A DNA stretch of 32,133 nucleotides from CAYMTN01 sp964393335. GTDB lineage: Bacteria > Chloroflexota > Anaerolineae > Aggregatilineales > Aggregatilineaceae. Both the position numbers and the translations under genes were made by a program. Shown one piece after another: positions 14,737 through 22,894 of the stretch. The notes under the pieces are model-generated. The model saw only the letters and a list, made by a program, of their open reading frames with translations. It was not told where the DNA came from and did not search any database. The stretch lies in contig CAYMTN010000035.1 in assembly GCA_964393335.1 (NCBI GenBank), positions 1 through 32,133 of the forward strand. The letters run 5' to 3'. The stretch's first letter is position 1. Each line of letters starts with the position of its first letter.

Positions 14737-16308
14737 TTACTGAGTGGGGACGTCCCTGGTTTTCTGGATTTCTTGTTCGATCTGGCGGATACGACGTTCG
14801 GCCCAGATGCGGTTCCATGTGCCGACGATGCCGTGTGGCAGCACCATCACGACGACGACAAACAGGATGCCCATGAATAGCTCCCACAAGTCGGATACCT
14901 GGTAGACTTTGGCATTGGCGTGCGAGCCGCCGTACGCCTGGCTGCCGATCACCAGCCCCGCGACAGTCAACCCGGCAAACACCGCCCCGTAAAACAACCG
15001 GATGAACTGGCGGTAGCCGGGCGTCCCCTTGGCGAGTGGATTGTCAGGGCGGAAGCGGAGCGCGGCCCGGTCGGCCAGCGCAGCCAGTGTGCGCCTCAAA
15101 GCCCACATCATCACGCCCACCAGGAACACGACTACCATCTGCCATACGTTGATCACGCCGAACACGCGGGTGTAGAGCGTGAACGTCTCGTTTCGCAGGT
15201 ACGTTTCTCCCAGGCTCAGGCCGAGTGTCGCCACAACCGGCCCGGCAAGCGTTCCCACGCCGCCGATCAGTGTATTCAGCAGCGGATCGACGGTGTATTT
15301 GAGGCTGAGGATTTCGGGATGCACGCGTTTATCGGTGGCCCAGATCACAAGAAGCAGCCCGCTGAGCGTGGCGATCACCCCGGCAAACACCATCGTCAGC
15401 ACCTTGTAAAACAGCGTGTTATACCCGATCGTGCGGGCACGTTCTTCGTTCTCGCGGATCGCCAGCATCACGCGCCCTACCGGGGAGTTCAGGTAGCGGC
15501 GAATCGCCAGGAATACCACCGCGAAAAACACGACCGTGACACGATACATCGCCAGGCGGCTGCCATCAGACGTTGGCGTCGGGTTGAGCGAATCCGGCAG
15601 CACATCGCGGAATCCGAGCCCGTCTTCAGCGCCGGTAATATCGCGGAAGGTGCCGCTTTTTGCCAGCACCCAAAACATTTCGGCCAGGGCTAGCGTAAAC
15701 ATGGCGAAATAAATCCCGCGCAGGCGCAGCGTCACTGCGCCGGATACCAGGCTGATCATGATGCTGATCACGACGGCGATTCCGGCTGCCTGGTAAAACG
15801 AAATGCTGCCTTGATCCGGCAGGAGGATCAGCACCGCCAGCACGCCTCCCAGCACGCCGGTCAGCAGGCCGCGCGCCGATACTTTCGTGAAGACGGCTGT
15901 GCCCAGTGCGATGAATACCACGGCGATCAGCGCCTTGGTTCGCAGCGATGGATTGTATTCATTCATCAAGATAAATGTGGCATAACCGCCCGTACCAAAA
16001 AACAGCGCGTGGCCGAACGAAATAATTCCGCTGAAACCAAAGAGCAGGTTATAACTCATGGCGAGGCAGGCCAGCACCAGCGCCCGCGCCATTTCACTCT
16101 GCCAGAAAGCTGAATCGCCGGTAGGGCGGCGCGGCATGACGTCCGTGTGGGTCAGGTCCGCGATGATGTACGGGAAGCGCCACAGCACGACCACGGCCAG
16201 CACGTAGAGCCAATTTTCCAGCACCAGCCGCGCGGCAGTATCAACGACGGACCGCACCGTAGGGTCGTCGATTTTGCGGATCGGTGAATAGACGTAGCGC
16301 TCGATCAT
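14737..16308 (-). CDS. livM: Branched-chain amino acid-type ABC permease, LivM-like (enlarged)
   Basis: A 523-residue inner-membrane permease of the LivM family. Core features are MSYNLLFGFSGIISFGHALFFGTGGYA (about 91-117), LRLRGIYFAMFTLALAEMFW, the conserved AIRENEERARTIGYN, and LIGGVGTLAGPVVA. It is much longer than typical LivM proteins of roughly 300-420 residues. The excess is an N-terminal extension, added hydrophobic sequence around GLLTGVLGGVLAVLILLPDQ, and about 100 residues inserted before the usual last helix (LWELFMGILFVVVVMVLPHG). The start codon overlaps the livH stop in ATGA, with GGAGG just upstream, so translation is coupled. It is the last gene of the minus-strand array. Confidence 0.9.
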   Translation of the reverse strand: MIERYVYSPIRKIDDPTVRSVVDTAARLVLENWLYVLAVVVLWRFPYIIADLTHTDVMPRRPTGDSAFWQSEMARALVLACLAMSYNLLFGFSGIISFGHALFFGTGGYATFILMNEYNPSLRTKALIAVVFIALGTAVFTKVSARGLLTGVLGGVLAVLILLPDQGSISFYQAAGIAVVISIMISLVSGAVTLRLRGIYFAMFTLALAEMFWVLAKSGTFRDITGAEDGLGFRDVLPDSLNPTPTSDGSRLAMYRVTVVFFAVVFLAIRRYLNSPVGRVMLAIRENEERARTIGYNTLFYKVLTMVFAGVIATLSGLLLVIWATDKRVHPEILSLKYTVDPLLNTLIGGVGTLAGPVVATLGLSLGETYLRNETFTLYTRVFGVINVWQMVVVFLVGVMMWALRRTLAALADRAALRFRPDNPLAKGTPGYRQFIRLFYGAVFAGLTVAGLVIGSQAYGGSHANAKVYQVSDLWELFMGILFVVVVMVLPHGIVGTWNRIWAERRIRQIEQEIQKTRDVPTQ

Positions 16309-17306
16309 GCTTCCTCCCGGCCAAACAAGCCGCTGGGCTGGACCAGTAACACCACAATCATTAGCAGCAGAATCGAGGTTTCGGCCAGCACAGGCGCGTC
16401 AAAGTGATTCAGTGAAAGCTGCTCGGCAACAGCGCGCGTCAGGCCCACGATGATGCTGGCCAGCGCGGTGCCTTCAAAACTGCCCATGCCGCCGATCACG
16501 ATGACGACAATCGCCAGGATCAAAAACTGGTTGCCCATTTCCAGCGTCGCGCCCTGGTATGGCACCAGCACGATCCCACCCAACGCCGCCAATGCCGCCC
16601 CGATCACAAACACCAGCGTGAACACCTGTCGCACGTTGATGCCCAGGGCCTGCACCATTTCAGGGTCTTGGACCCCGGCACGGATGATGATGCCGATGCG
16701 CGTCCGGTTCAACAGCAGGAATACGCCAATCATCATGGCAATGCCCAGAAAAATGATGAACAGGCGGTAGACGCTCAAGCTTTGCGCAAACAGGGTGAAT
16801 TTCTCGTCCAGGATGGCAGGTGGATCAAGGGGCTGCTTGGGATCAGGCCCGTAGTACCGCTCGACGAGGTCAAGGAACACGGCGGCCAGCCCGAATGTCA
16901 GCACCAGTTGAAAGACCGGGCGCTCGTACAGCGGACGTATCAGCACTATTTCCATAATCGCGCCAATCGCGGCCACGAACAGGATGCCACTGACGATGGC
17001 CGCCAGAAAACGCACATCCGTTCCGGCATCGACCGTCTCGTATACGTCATACCCGACATACGCACCGATCAGCAAAAACGCGCCCTGGGCGAAGTTCAGC
17101 ACGTCGAGCAGTCCGAAAATCAGCGACAGCCCGGACGCCACCAAAAACACGAGCATGCCGAGCAAAATACCCCGGAAAGCCGTTTGTCCGGCGGTGTTAT
17201 AGCCGAAATCGGCCAGGCTCAACGCCAGCAGCCCGATTATGTAGGCGGCTACCAACAACCATGAGCGGCGGTGTCGGGGCGGCAAATTGGCAAAATACGA
17301 TAACAT
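16305..17306 (-). CDS. livH: Branched-chain amino acid-type ABC permease, LivH-like
   Basis: A 333-residue inner-membrane permease and partner of LivM. The family motif GLSLIFGLLDVLNFAQGAFLLIGAYVGYDV is clear near residues 63-92, and the later VQDPEMVQALGINVRQVFTLVF corresponds to the conserved coupling region (A-x-D-x-x-x-A-x-x-x-G-I-N). The C-terminal half has IVVIVIGGMGSFEGTALASIIVG, also diagnostic. The start is supported by GGAGGAAACC directly upstream. It lies 15 bases after livF and overlaps livM by four bases. Confidence 0.93.
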   Translation of the reverse strand: MLSYFANLPPRHRRSWLLVAAYIIGLLALSLADFGYNTAGQTAFRGILLGMLVFLVASGLSLIFGLLDVLNFAQGAFLLIGAYVGYDVYETVDAGTDVRFLAAIVSGILFVAAIGAIMEIVLIRPLYERPVFQLVLTFGLAAVFLDLVERYYGPDPKQPLDPPAILDEKFTLFAQSLSVYRLFIIFLGIAMMIGVFLLLNRTRIGIIIRAGVQDPEMVQALGINVRQVFTLVFVIGAALAALGGIVLVPYQGATLEMGNQFLILAIVVIVIGGMGSFEGTALASIIVGLTRAVAEQLSLNHFDAPVLAETSILLLMIVVLLVQPSGLFGREEA

Positions 17307-17321
17307 GGTTTCCTCCGCTCC

Positions 17322-18044
17322 TTATGCCACACCCAGGTACGTTGTGATGAGGTCGGGGTCTTGTACCAAATCCGCGATCAAACCGGCGTGAACCGATATC
17401 CCTTCCTCGATGATCACGTACCGCTCGGCTAGCTGGCTGGCGACCTGGAAGTTTTGCTCGACCAGCAGGACGGTTGTATGCGACGACAGTTGGCGGATGG
17501 CGTCCATCATCTGCTCGATGATGACCGGGGCCAATCCTTCGCTTGGCTCGTCGATCAACAGCAGGCTGTTGTCGGGCACCAGCGCGCGCGCCACCGCCAG
17601 CATTTGCTGCTGCCCACCGGACAAATTGCCGCCCGACAGGGTATACAGCCGCTTGAGGTCCGGGAAGAGGTTAAAAATAAAACCGGCCTTGCGGTCCAGG
17701 TCGCCTTTTTTGCGTTCGGCAATTTGCAGGTTCTGTGCGACGGTCAGGTCACGAAAGATGATGCGGTTCTCCGGCACATACCCGATGCCCATCTGCGCGA
17801 TCTTGTGTGGTTGCTTGCCGTGAATCGACTCTCCCTGAAAGATGATCTGGCCGCTGCGGGGGGGAGTCAGGCCGATGATGCTGCGCAGCGTGGTTGTTTT
17901 GCCCGCGCCATTCCGTCCCAGCAGCACGGTGATACTGCCCGGCGGCACCTCGACGGTGACTCCTTCCAGGATGTGAAACTCCCCGATAAAGGTGTGGATG
18001 TTGCGTACTTCGAGGACCATGCCGGATGATGGACTCGCGCTCAT
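17322..18044 (-). CDS. livF: Branched-chain amino acid-type ABC ATPase, LivF-like
   Basis: A 240-residue ATPase. It has Walker A GRNGAGKTT near 43-51, the LivF-type segment QMGIGYVPENRIIFRDLTVAQNL, signature LSGGQQQMLAVARAL near 142-156, and Walker B LLLIDEPSEGLAPVII. The LSGGQQQ and DEPSEGLAP combination separates LivF from LivG. The gene overlaps livG by four bases (ATGA), and GGGGGACG within the end of livG provides the ribosome binding site, which supports the start at 18044 over the internal ATG eight codons later. Confidence 0.94.
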   Translation of the reverse strand: MSASPSSGMVLEVRNIHTFIGEFHILEGVTVEVPPGSITVLLGRNGAGKTTTLRSIIGLTPPRSGQIIFQGESIHGKQPHKIAQMGIGYVPENRIIFRDLTVAQNLQIAERKKGDLDRKAGFIFNLFPDLKRLYTLSGGNLSGGQQQMLAVARALVPDNSLLLIDEPSEGLAPVIIEQMMDAIRQLSSHTTVLLVEQNFQVASQLAERYVIIEEGISVHAGLIADLVQDPDLITTYLGVA

Positions 18045-18838
18045 GACACGTCCCCCTGCATCAATCCGGCAAAGTCACCGTACAATTCGCCCAGGTAGGC
18101 TTTTTGAACGGTTTCGTTCCGCGTAATCTCGGTTGGTGTGCCTTCGGCCAGCACCTGGCCGAGGTGCATCACGGTGATGCGGTCAGAGATGTTCATCACC
18201 ACGTTCATATTGTGCTCGACCAGCATGATCGTTTTTTCCGATTCACGCTGGATCGCCTGAATGGTTTCAATCAAGGCAGGAACCTGTTCAGTAGCCATGC
18301 CCGCCGTCGGTTCGTCCAGCAACAGCAGTTCCGCATCCGACGCCAGGAGGATCGCCAGTTCCAGTTTGCGCTGGTCACCGTGTGGCAAAATCACGGCGGG
18401 CACAGTGGCTTTATCTAACAGCCCGACCTGGGTGATCGCAGACATCGCGACATCGGTATAGTGTCTGAAACGCCGGAAATTCCACCAGAATTTGAAGTTG
18501 TCGTGGCCGAGCGCCTGGGCGCCCAGACGTACATTTTCCAGAACTGTCAGGTTCGGGAAAATATTCGTGATCTGAAATGAACGCCCGATCCCCAAATGAA
18601 CACGGCGATGCAGCGGCTCACCGGTGATGTCTTGTCCATTGAAGAAGATGCTGCCACGTGTGGGCCGGAGATTGCTGGTCAATAAATTGAATAAGGTCGT
18701 TTTCCCCGCGCCATTCGGGCCGATGATCGAGTGCAGGGTGCCACGCCGGACGCGGATATTCACGTCAGCGACTGCCACCAGCCCACCAAATTCTTTACGC
18801 AGTCCTACCCCTTCAAGGATGATCGTTTCTTCCGCCAT
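18041..18838 (-). CDS. livG: Branched-chain amino acid-type ABC ATPase, LivG-like
   Basis: A 265-residue ATPase beginning MAEETIILEGVGLRKEFGGL. It shows Walker A GPNGAGKTTLFNLLT, the LivG-specific GIGRSFQITNIFPNLTVLEN, then DEPTAGMATEQVPALIETI and EHNMNVVMNISDRITVMH. The start at 18838 is chosen because GTGAG lies seven bases upstream. The longest frame starts at 18886, but that codon falls inside a strong stem-loop (18861-18893) and adds non-family residues. The usual LivG signature LSGG is not obvious: the expected place reads VILPHGDQRKLELAILLA, where LPHGDQRKLE corresponds to the LPYGxQRxLE form common in LivG proteins. Confidence 0.92.
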   Translation of the reverse strand: MAEETIILEGVGLRKEFGGLVAVADVNIRVRRGTLHSIIGPNGAGKTTLFNLLTSNLRPTRGSIFFNGQDITGEPLHRRVHLGIGRSFQITNIFPNLTVLENVRLGAQALGHDNFKFWWNFRRFRHYTDVAMSAITQVGLLDKATVPAVILPHGDQRKLELAILLASDAELLLLDEPTAGMATEQVPALIETIQAIQRESEKTIMLVEHNMNVVMNISDRITVMHLGQVLAEGTPTEITRNETVQKAYLGELYGDFAGLMQGDVS

Positions 18839-18860
18839 AGACATGCTCACTTGTTGACAC

Positions 18861-18893
18861 GTGGGAGATGCTGCACGCAGCGACATCCCCCAC
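18861..18893 (-). promoter_or_regulatory. Stem-loop in the livK-livG intercistronic region
   Basis: On the sense (minus) strand, GTGGGGGAT pairs with ATCTCCCAC (one G-U pair), and GCTG pairs with CAGC around a CGTG loop, with a three-base bulge between the stems. The wobble pair works only in the sense transcript, which favours an RNA function such as mRNA processing or attenuation downstream of livK. There is no T run. Confidence 0.5.
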
Positions 18894-18917
18894 GCGATGA
18901 ACGGTAACTCAGGTGGT

Positions 18918-18961
18918 GCTATGGGCCGCGTTCGGCCATGCTACTGGCCGCGTTCGGCCAG
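18918..18961 (-). repeat. Tandem 22-base hairpin repeat at the livK 3' end
   Basis: Two adjacent 22-base units (18918-18939 and 18940-18961) are identical at 19 positions. Each contains GGCCG-CGTT-CGGCC and can fold into a hairpin; the second has a perfect 7-base stem (CTGGCCG/CGGCCAG). The second unit includes the livK stop codon and its last codons. The duplicate lies just past the stop. Confidence 0.75.
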
Positions 18962-20215
18962 CGGTGTGCAGTCCAGCGTGTCGCTGCTGCGATCCGCGCC
19001 GGATTCGCATGGCGGGGCCGCGTCTTCAGCGGAGACTTCCGCGACCAGTTCGTAGTATTTCTGATCGGGATCGTCCAGGTTGACCAGCTTGACAACGTAC
19101 ATTGGCATCAATGCCTGGTGATCTTCCGCGCGCATGGTGTAGGTGCCTTTGGGGCCTTCCCAGGTCAAACCTTCGAGGGCCGGGATCAGGTCTTCAGGCA
19201 GCGTCGAGCCACCGGCTTTTTCCACACCGGCGACCAGCGCCTGGGCGGTTGCAAACCCGCATTCGGTGAACAGGTCTGGCACATCGCTATATGTCTCTTT
19301 GTGCTTCTCGACCAGCCAGTCGTTGATCGCGTTATCCGGGGCGGTGTAGTGGTAGACGATCAGGCCGATGTTGCCGATCTGCGATTCGTCCGTGGAAGCT
19401 TTGACGGTGTCATTGGAGCCGAAGCCGGTGATGATCGCCGGTTTGTCTTCGTCAACGCCCAGCCCCAGTTCGGTCGCTTGCTGGAACAGGTTGATGGCCG
19501 AAGCGCCCGCCCAGGTGATAATCACACCGTCCGCGCCAGAGTCGATGACCTGCTGCAGGTAGGGCGTGAACTCGGTGGTATCGGTCGGGGCATAGATCGC
19601 ATCCTGTACAAACGTCGCGCCTTTTTCCATAAAGGCATAGTTGAACGCGGCGACCGAGCCAATACCGAACGCGTAGTCCGGCGCAAGCTGGACGTAATTG
19701 GTGCCGACATTCTCGACCGCCCATGACGCGATGTCGTACGCATCCTGGAAGGAGTTGCGGCAGGCGCGGAAGGTGGTCGGTTGGAAGAACTCGCCGGTGA
19801 TGCGCGGGTCGGCTGCCGGCCCGGCGAACAAGATCACCCCGTATTCGGCGGCGACGCTGATCAGGCCCAGTGTTACGCCGGAAGACGGCGCACCCACCAG
19901 GATTTCAGCGCCATCGACTTCGATCAACTCACGCGCCTGGGTGGCGGCTAACTCGGCGTCGTTGGCATAATCACGGAACAGGATTTCGACCGGACGCCCG
20001 GCGATTTCCAGCGTGCCATCGGTGGCGTACTCCAGGCCCAACTCAAACCCATTGTCCAGTTCGATGCCATACGACTGGAGTACGGCAGTTAGATCGGTGA
20101 GCACGCCGATCTTCAGCGGTTCGCCATCCTGCGCGGTCGCCGCGCGAAACGACGGGACCACGACCAGCGAGAGCGCCATCAAAACAACCAGGACCAAAAG
20201 TGACAATTTACGCAT
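18941..20215 (-). CDS. livK: Branched-chain amino acid-type ABC substrate-binding protein, LivK-like
   Basis: A 424-residue secreted or membrane-attached binding protein of the type 1 periplasmic-binding fold (Peripla_BP_6). A Sec signal peptide occupies about residues 1-29 (MRKLSLLVLVVLMALSLVVV, then AATAQ). The mature part starts LKIGVLTDLTAVLQSYG, as in the family, with FRDYANDAELAATQARELIE and ILVGAPSSGVTLGLISVAAE further on. AAGGAGC upstream fixes the start. The gene is first in the liv block and follows the second ligase gene by 89 bases without an obvious terminator. Homologues bind branched-chain amino acids, amides, aromatic or short-chain acids; the position next to acyl-CoA ligase genes hints at a carboxylic acid, but this is inference. 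Confidence 0.92.
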   Translation of the reverse strand: MRKLSLLVLVVLMALSLVVVPSFRAATAQDGEPLKIGVLTDLTAVLQSYGIELDNGFELGLEYATDGTLEIAGRPVEILFRDYANDAELAATQARELIEVDGAEILVGAPSSGVTLGLISVAAEYGVILFAGPAADPRITGEFFQPTTFRACRNSFQDAYDIASWAVENVGTNYVQLAPDYAFGIGSVAAFNYAFMEKGATFVQDAIYAPTDTTEFTPYLQQVIDSGADGVIITWAGASAINLFQQATELGLGVDEDKPAIITGFGSNDTVKASTDESQIGNIGLIVYHYTAPDNAINDWLVEKHKETYSDVPDLFTECGFATAQALVAGVEKAGGSTLPEDLIPALEGLTWEGPKGTYTMRAEDHQALMPMYVVKLVNLDDPDQKYYELVAEVSAEDAAPPCESGADRSSDTLDCTPLAERGQ

Positions 20216-20304
20216 CTGTAAAGCTCCTTTTCATAGTTTCTAACGGTGCCGGTGTGACTAGCAGAGTGACGTGTTTTTGGGATGAAATGCGGCTGTGCCT
20301 CCTT

Positions 20305-21873
20305 TTACTCGCGTGATCCGGGGGTGGAAAAACGGTCGCGCAGGTCGCGCTTGAGAATTTTGCCCGCCGCCGAAATCGGCAAGGCATCCAGGAATTCAAC
20401 GAACTTCGGGACTTTATACCCGGCCAGGTGCTTGCGCAGGTAAACGAGCAGATCCTCGGCGGTGACGCGGGCATCCGGTGCCAGCACCACGCAGGCCAGG
20501 CCGACTTCGCCCCATGCGTCGTCCGGCACGCCGATCACGGCGCACTGGTGGACGGCGGGATGCTGGTACAACACCTGCTCGATCTCCGCCGGGTACACGT
20601 TTTCACCGCCGGAGATCAACATGTCCTTCTTCCGATCCACGATGGTGAAGTACCATTCGTCGTCATACCGCGCCATGTCGCCCGTGTGGAACCAGCCATC
20701 CTCATCGACGACTTCGTCCATCGCGCCCGGCATGTTGAAATATCCAGAGCAGAAGGACGGCCCCTTGAGCACCAGTTCACCCACCTCGTCCGGTCCAAGC
20801 GGCTGGTTGTCGTCGTCTACGACGCGCGCATCGACAAAAAAGTTGGGTCGCCCGATGCTGCCTGCTTTGCGGATCGCGTCTTCGGGCGCAAGCGCGAAAA
20901 TGCCGGGGCCGAATTCGGTCATGCCAAATCCCTGCTTGAAGCGCACGCCTTTTTCCGCCTGGAACTTCTTGACCAGCGGCACGGGCAGCGGTGCGCCACC
21001 GCTGGTACAGAATCGCAGGCTGCTGAGGTCGGCAGCGGCCCAGTTGGGAGCCTGGGTGAGCATCTGGTACATGGTTGGCACCCCGGCGAAAAAGTCGGCC
21101 CTGTACGTCTCGATCAGGTTGAGGACCAGCTCAGGGTCAAAACGCCGCACCAGGACCACCGTCCCGCCCACGATCATCAGCGGCGTAGTGTAGACCAGCA
21201 GCCCTCCGGTGTGAAACATCGGAAACACGTTGACGGTTGTGTCGCCTGGCAGAATGTCGTGAATCACGGTGTTAAGCGTGTTCCACGCGATCATGCGGTG
21301 GCTGATCTGCGCTCCTTTGGGGACGCCGGTCGTGCCGCCGGTGAAGATGAGTGCGGCAGTGTCTTCCTTGTCGAGCGACTCGGTGACGACCGGCTGTGGG
21401 CTGCCGCTTTGCAGCGTGGTTTCAAAGTGCAGGCTGCCAGGGATGCCGTCCCCTGCGGGGATGCCGTCCCCTTCAATGTGCAGCGTGTGCGTGACGCCGG
21501 GCGCTTCGGGCACCATCCGCGCGATAGTATCCCGAAACTCGTCCGAGAAGATGATGACCCTGGGTGTCGTATCGTTGACCACGCGCAGCAGTTCGCGCCA
21601 GTGCATACGCCAGTTGTAACACGCCAGGATCGCGCCCAGTTTGCCGCACGCAAAAAACGCATCCAGGAATTCGACGCCATCATGGGCGACAATGCCGATC
21701 CGGTCGCCCTTTTGCACCCCGATCTCGTCCTTCAGCCAGTTGGCAAGCCGGTTGGCGCGTTCGTTCATCTGGCGATAGGTGTAGTGTGGGCGTGCCGGTT
21801 TGCCCGTATCTACGACGGCCAGCCGCTCCGGGGTATAAATCGCGCGTCGTGCCAGCGTATCACCGATATACAT
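20305..21873 (-). CDS. Acyl-CoA synthetase / AMP-dependent ligase (second copy)
   Basis: A 522-residue member of the adenylate-forming (ANL) family, activating a carboxylic acid through an acyl-AMP to an acyl-CoA. The P-loop motif FTGGTTGVPKGA is at 177-188, GFGMTEFGP follows the mid-domain, YDDEWYFTIVDRKKDMLISG is the hinge region, and the C-terminal catalytic lysine is in SAAGKILKRDL. The start at 21873 follows the stop of the KAS III-like gene by 19 bases, with AGGAGG somewhat far upstream (13 bases). A longer frame starting at 22104 lies inside the neighbouring gene and is rejected. A short duplication (residues 135-146) is unusual. FadD-like or medium-chain substrates are possible. Confidence 0.92.
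   Translation of the reverse strand: MYIGDTLARRAIYTPERLAVVDTGKPARPHYTYRQMNERANRLANWLKDEIGVQKGDRIGIVAHDGVEFLDAFFACGKLGAILACYNWRMHWRELLRVVNDTTPRVIIFSDEFRDTIARMVPEAPGVTHTLHIEGDGIPAGDGIPGSLHFETTLQSGSPQPVVTESLDKEDTAALIFTGGTTGVPKGAQISHRMIAWNTLNTVIHDILPGDTTVNVFPMFHTGGLLVYTTPLMIVGGTVVLVRRFDPELVLNLIETYRADFFAGVPTMYQMLTQAPNWAAADLSSLRFCTSGGAPLPVPLVKKFQAEKGVRFKQGFGMTEFGPGIFALAPEDAIRKAGSIGRPNFFVDARVVDDDNQPLGPDEVGELVLKGPSFCSGYFNMPGAMDEVVDEDGWFHTGDMARYDDEWYFTIVDRKKDMLISGGENVYPAEIEQVLYQHPAVHQCAVIGVPDDAWGEVGLACVVLAPDARVTAEDLLVYLRKHLAGYKVPKFVEFLDALPISAAGKILKRDLRDRFSTPGSRE
21440..21475 (-). repeat. 18-base tandem duplication inside the ligase gene
   Basis: Units 21440-21457 and 21458-21475 match at 16 of 18 positions. 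Each contains GGGATGCCGTCCCC, which is itself near-palindromic. In frame it encodes GDGIPA followed by GDGIPG (residues 135-146), a surface-loop-like insertion that leaves the reading frame intact. Confidence 0.85.
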
Positions 21874-21892
21874 GTCTGTCTTTCGGACCTCC

Positions 21893-22882
21893 TCAGCCGG
21901 TCCACACGAAGGCTGCCGCCGCCATGGTGTAGCCCGCGCCGCTGCCGCAGAAAACAACCAGCTCGCCGGGCTGCGGGCCAATGTGATGTTCGATGGCGTC
22001 ATCCAGCGCCATCGGCATGCAGGCGGACCCGGTATAGCCCCATTTTTCCATGATGGTATGTGTTTTTTCGCGTGGAAGGCCCAGGTCTTGCAGCACATAC
22101 TCAATCGTGCGGATGTTCAACTGGGTGAAATACAGCTTGTCGATGGCGCTCACCGGACGCCCGATTTTGTCCATCAAAGCCCGCACCAGCGGCGGCCAGC
22201 CGTTGTTGTTGGTATCCGGCGGGAAACGCTTGCGTATTTCAAGGCGCTGCGGGCGCGTGCCGACGCCGCCGGTTGGCTCAAGCGTACCGCCGATGAACAC
22301 GCCCATGTAATCGTGGAACGCGCCATCTGCCATGATGTTTCCGCCCAGAAAACCGGGCGTATCGCCCGCGCTGAGCAGCACGGCTCCTGCGCCATCACCA
22401 AACAGCGTGCAGGTCCGTTTATCCGTCCAGTCTACGAAGCGTGACATGCCATACGCGCCGATCACGAGGGTGTGGTTGTAAGCCGCGTCGGTGGCGATAT
22501 AACGGCTGGCCTGATCCAGCCCGATCACCCAGGCGGCACACGCGCTGTTCAGGTCAAAGGTGCCCGCGTTTTTTGCGCCGAGTTTGTACTGCACGACAGA
22601 CGCCGTGCCGGGTGATACGTAGTCGGGCGTGTCGGTCGCCAGGATGATCAAGTCTACTGCTTCTGGCGCGATTCCGGCGCGGTCAAGCGCCTGGCGAGCT
22701 GCTGCAACAGCGAGGTCTGACGTCACCTCGTCGTCGCCGATCAGGTGCCTCTCGCGGATTCCGACGTTTTCAACCAGCCACTCGTCAACCGGCTCGCCCA
22801 GCATGGCGTCGAGTTCGGCATTGGTACGCACCTGTTCGGGCACGTAACGTCCGGTGCTGGCGATTTGCGCATAACGCGGCAT
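21893..22882 (-). CDS. KAS III (FabH)-like protein with altered catalytic residues, copy 2
   Basis: A 329-residue thiolase-superfamily protein similar to 3-oxoacyl-ACP synthase III. The family pattern is clear: SGRYVPE-like start, GIRERHLIGDDE near 41-52, nucleophile Cys115 in LNSACAAW and GDGAGAVLL near 162-170. The FabH catalytic His (PHQAN) is replaced, as the segment reads FTQLN (Thr253), and the catalytic Asn (GNTSAAS) becomes GYTGSAC (Tyr283). The FTQ-N and KWGYTGSAC signature seems, from memory, to define a recurring subfamily rather than a damaged gene. It may use acyl-CoA substrates or perform acyl transfer rather than decarboxylative condensation. GAGGAA upstream supports the start. 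Confidence 0.88.
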   Translation of the reverse strand: MPRYAQIASTGRYVPEQVRTNAELDAMLGEPVDEWLVENVGIRERHLIGDDEVTSDLAVAAARQALDRAGIAPEAVDLIILATDTPDYVSPGTASVVQYKLGAKNAGTFDLNSACAAWVIGLDQASRYIATDAAYNHTLVIGAYGMSRFVDWTDKRTCTLFGDGAGAVLLSAGDTPGFLGGNIMADGAFHDYMGVFIGGTLEPTGGVGTRPQRLEIRKRFPPDTNNNGWPPLVRALMDKIGRPVSAIDKLYFTQLNIRTIEYVLQDLGLPREKTHTIMEKWGYTGSACMPMALDDAIEHHIGPQPGELVVFCGSGAGYTMAAAAFVWTG

Positions 22883-22894
22883 GAAATTCCTCGT

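Noticed and set aside
14546..14743. Small secreted protein starting MKKAIHRLCLYVTIWAVLCW
   Set aside because: The first 80 bases lie within the EamA transporter gene in another frame, there is no good ribosome binding site, and the tail is low-complexity and polar. The signal-like start is probably chance.
21874..22104. N-terminal extension of the second acyl-CoA ligase
   Set aside because: It lies fully antisense-free but out of frame within the KAS III-like gene; residues before MYIGDTLARR do not resemble the ligase family.
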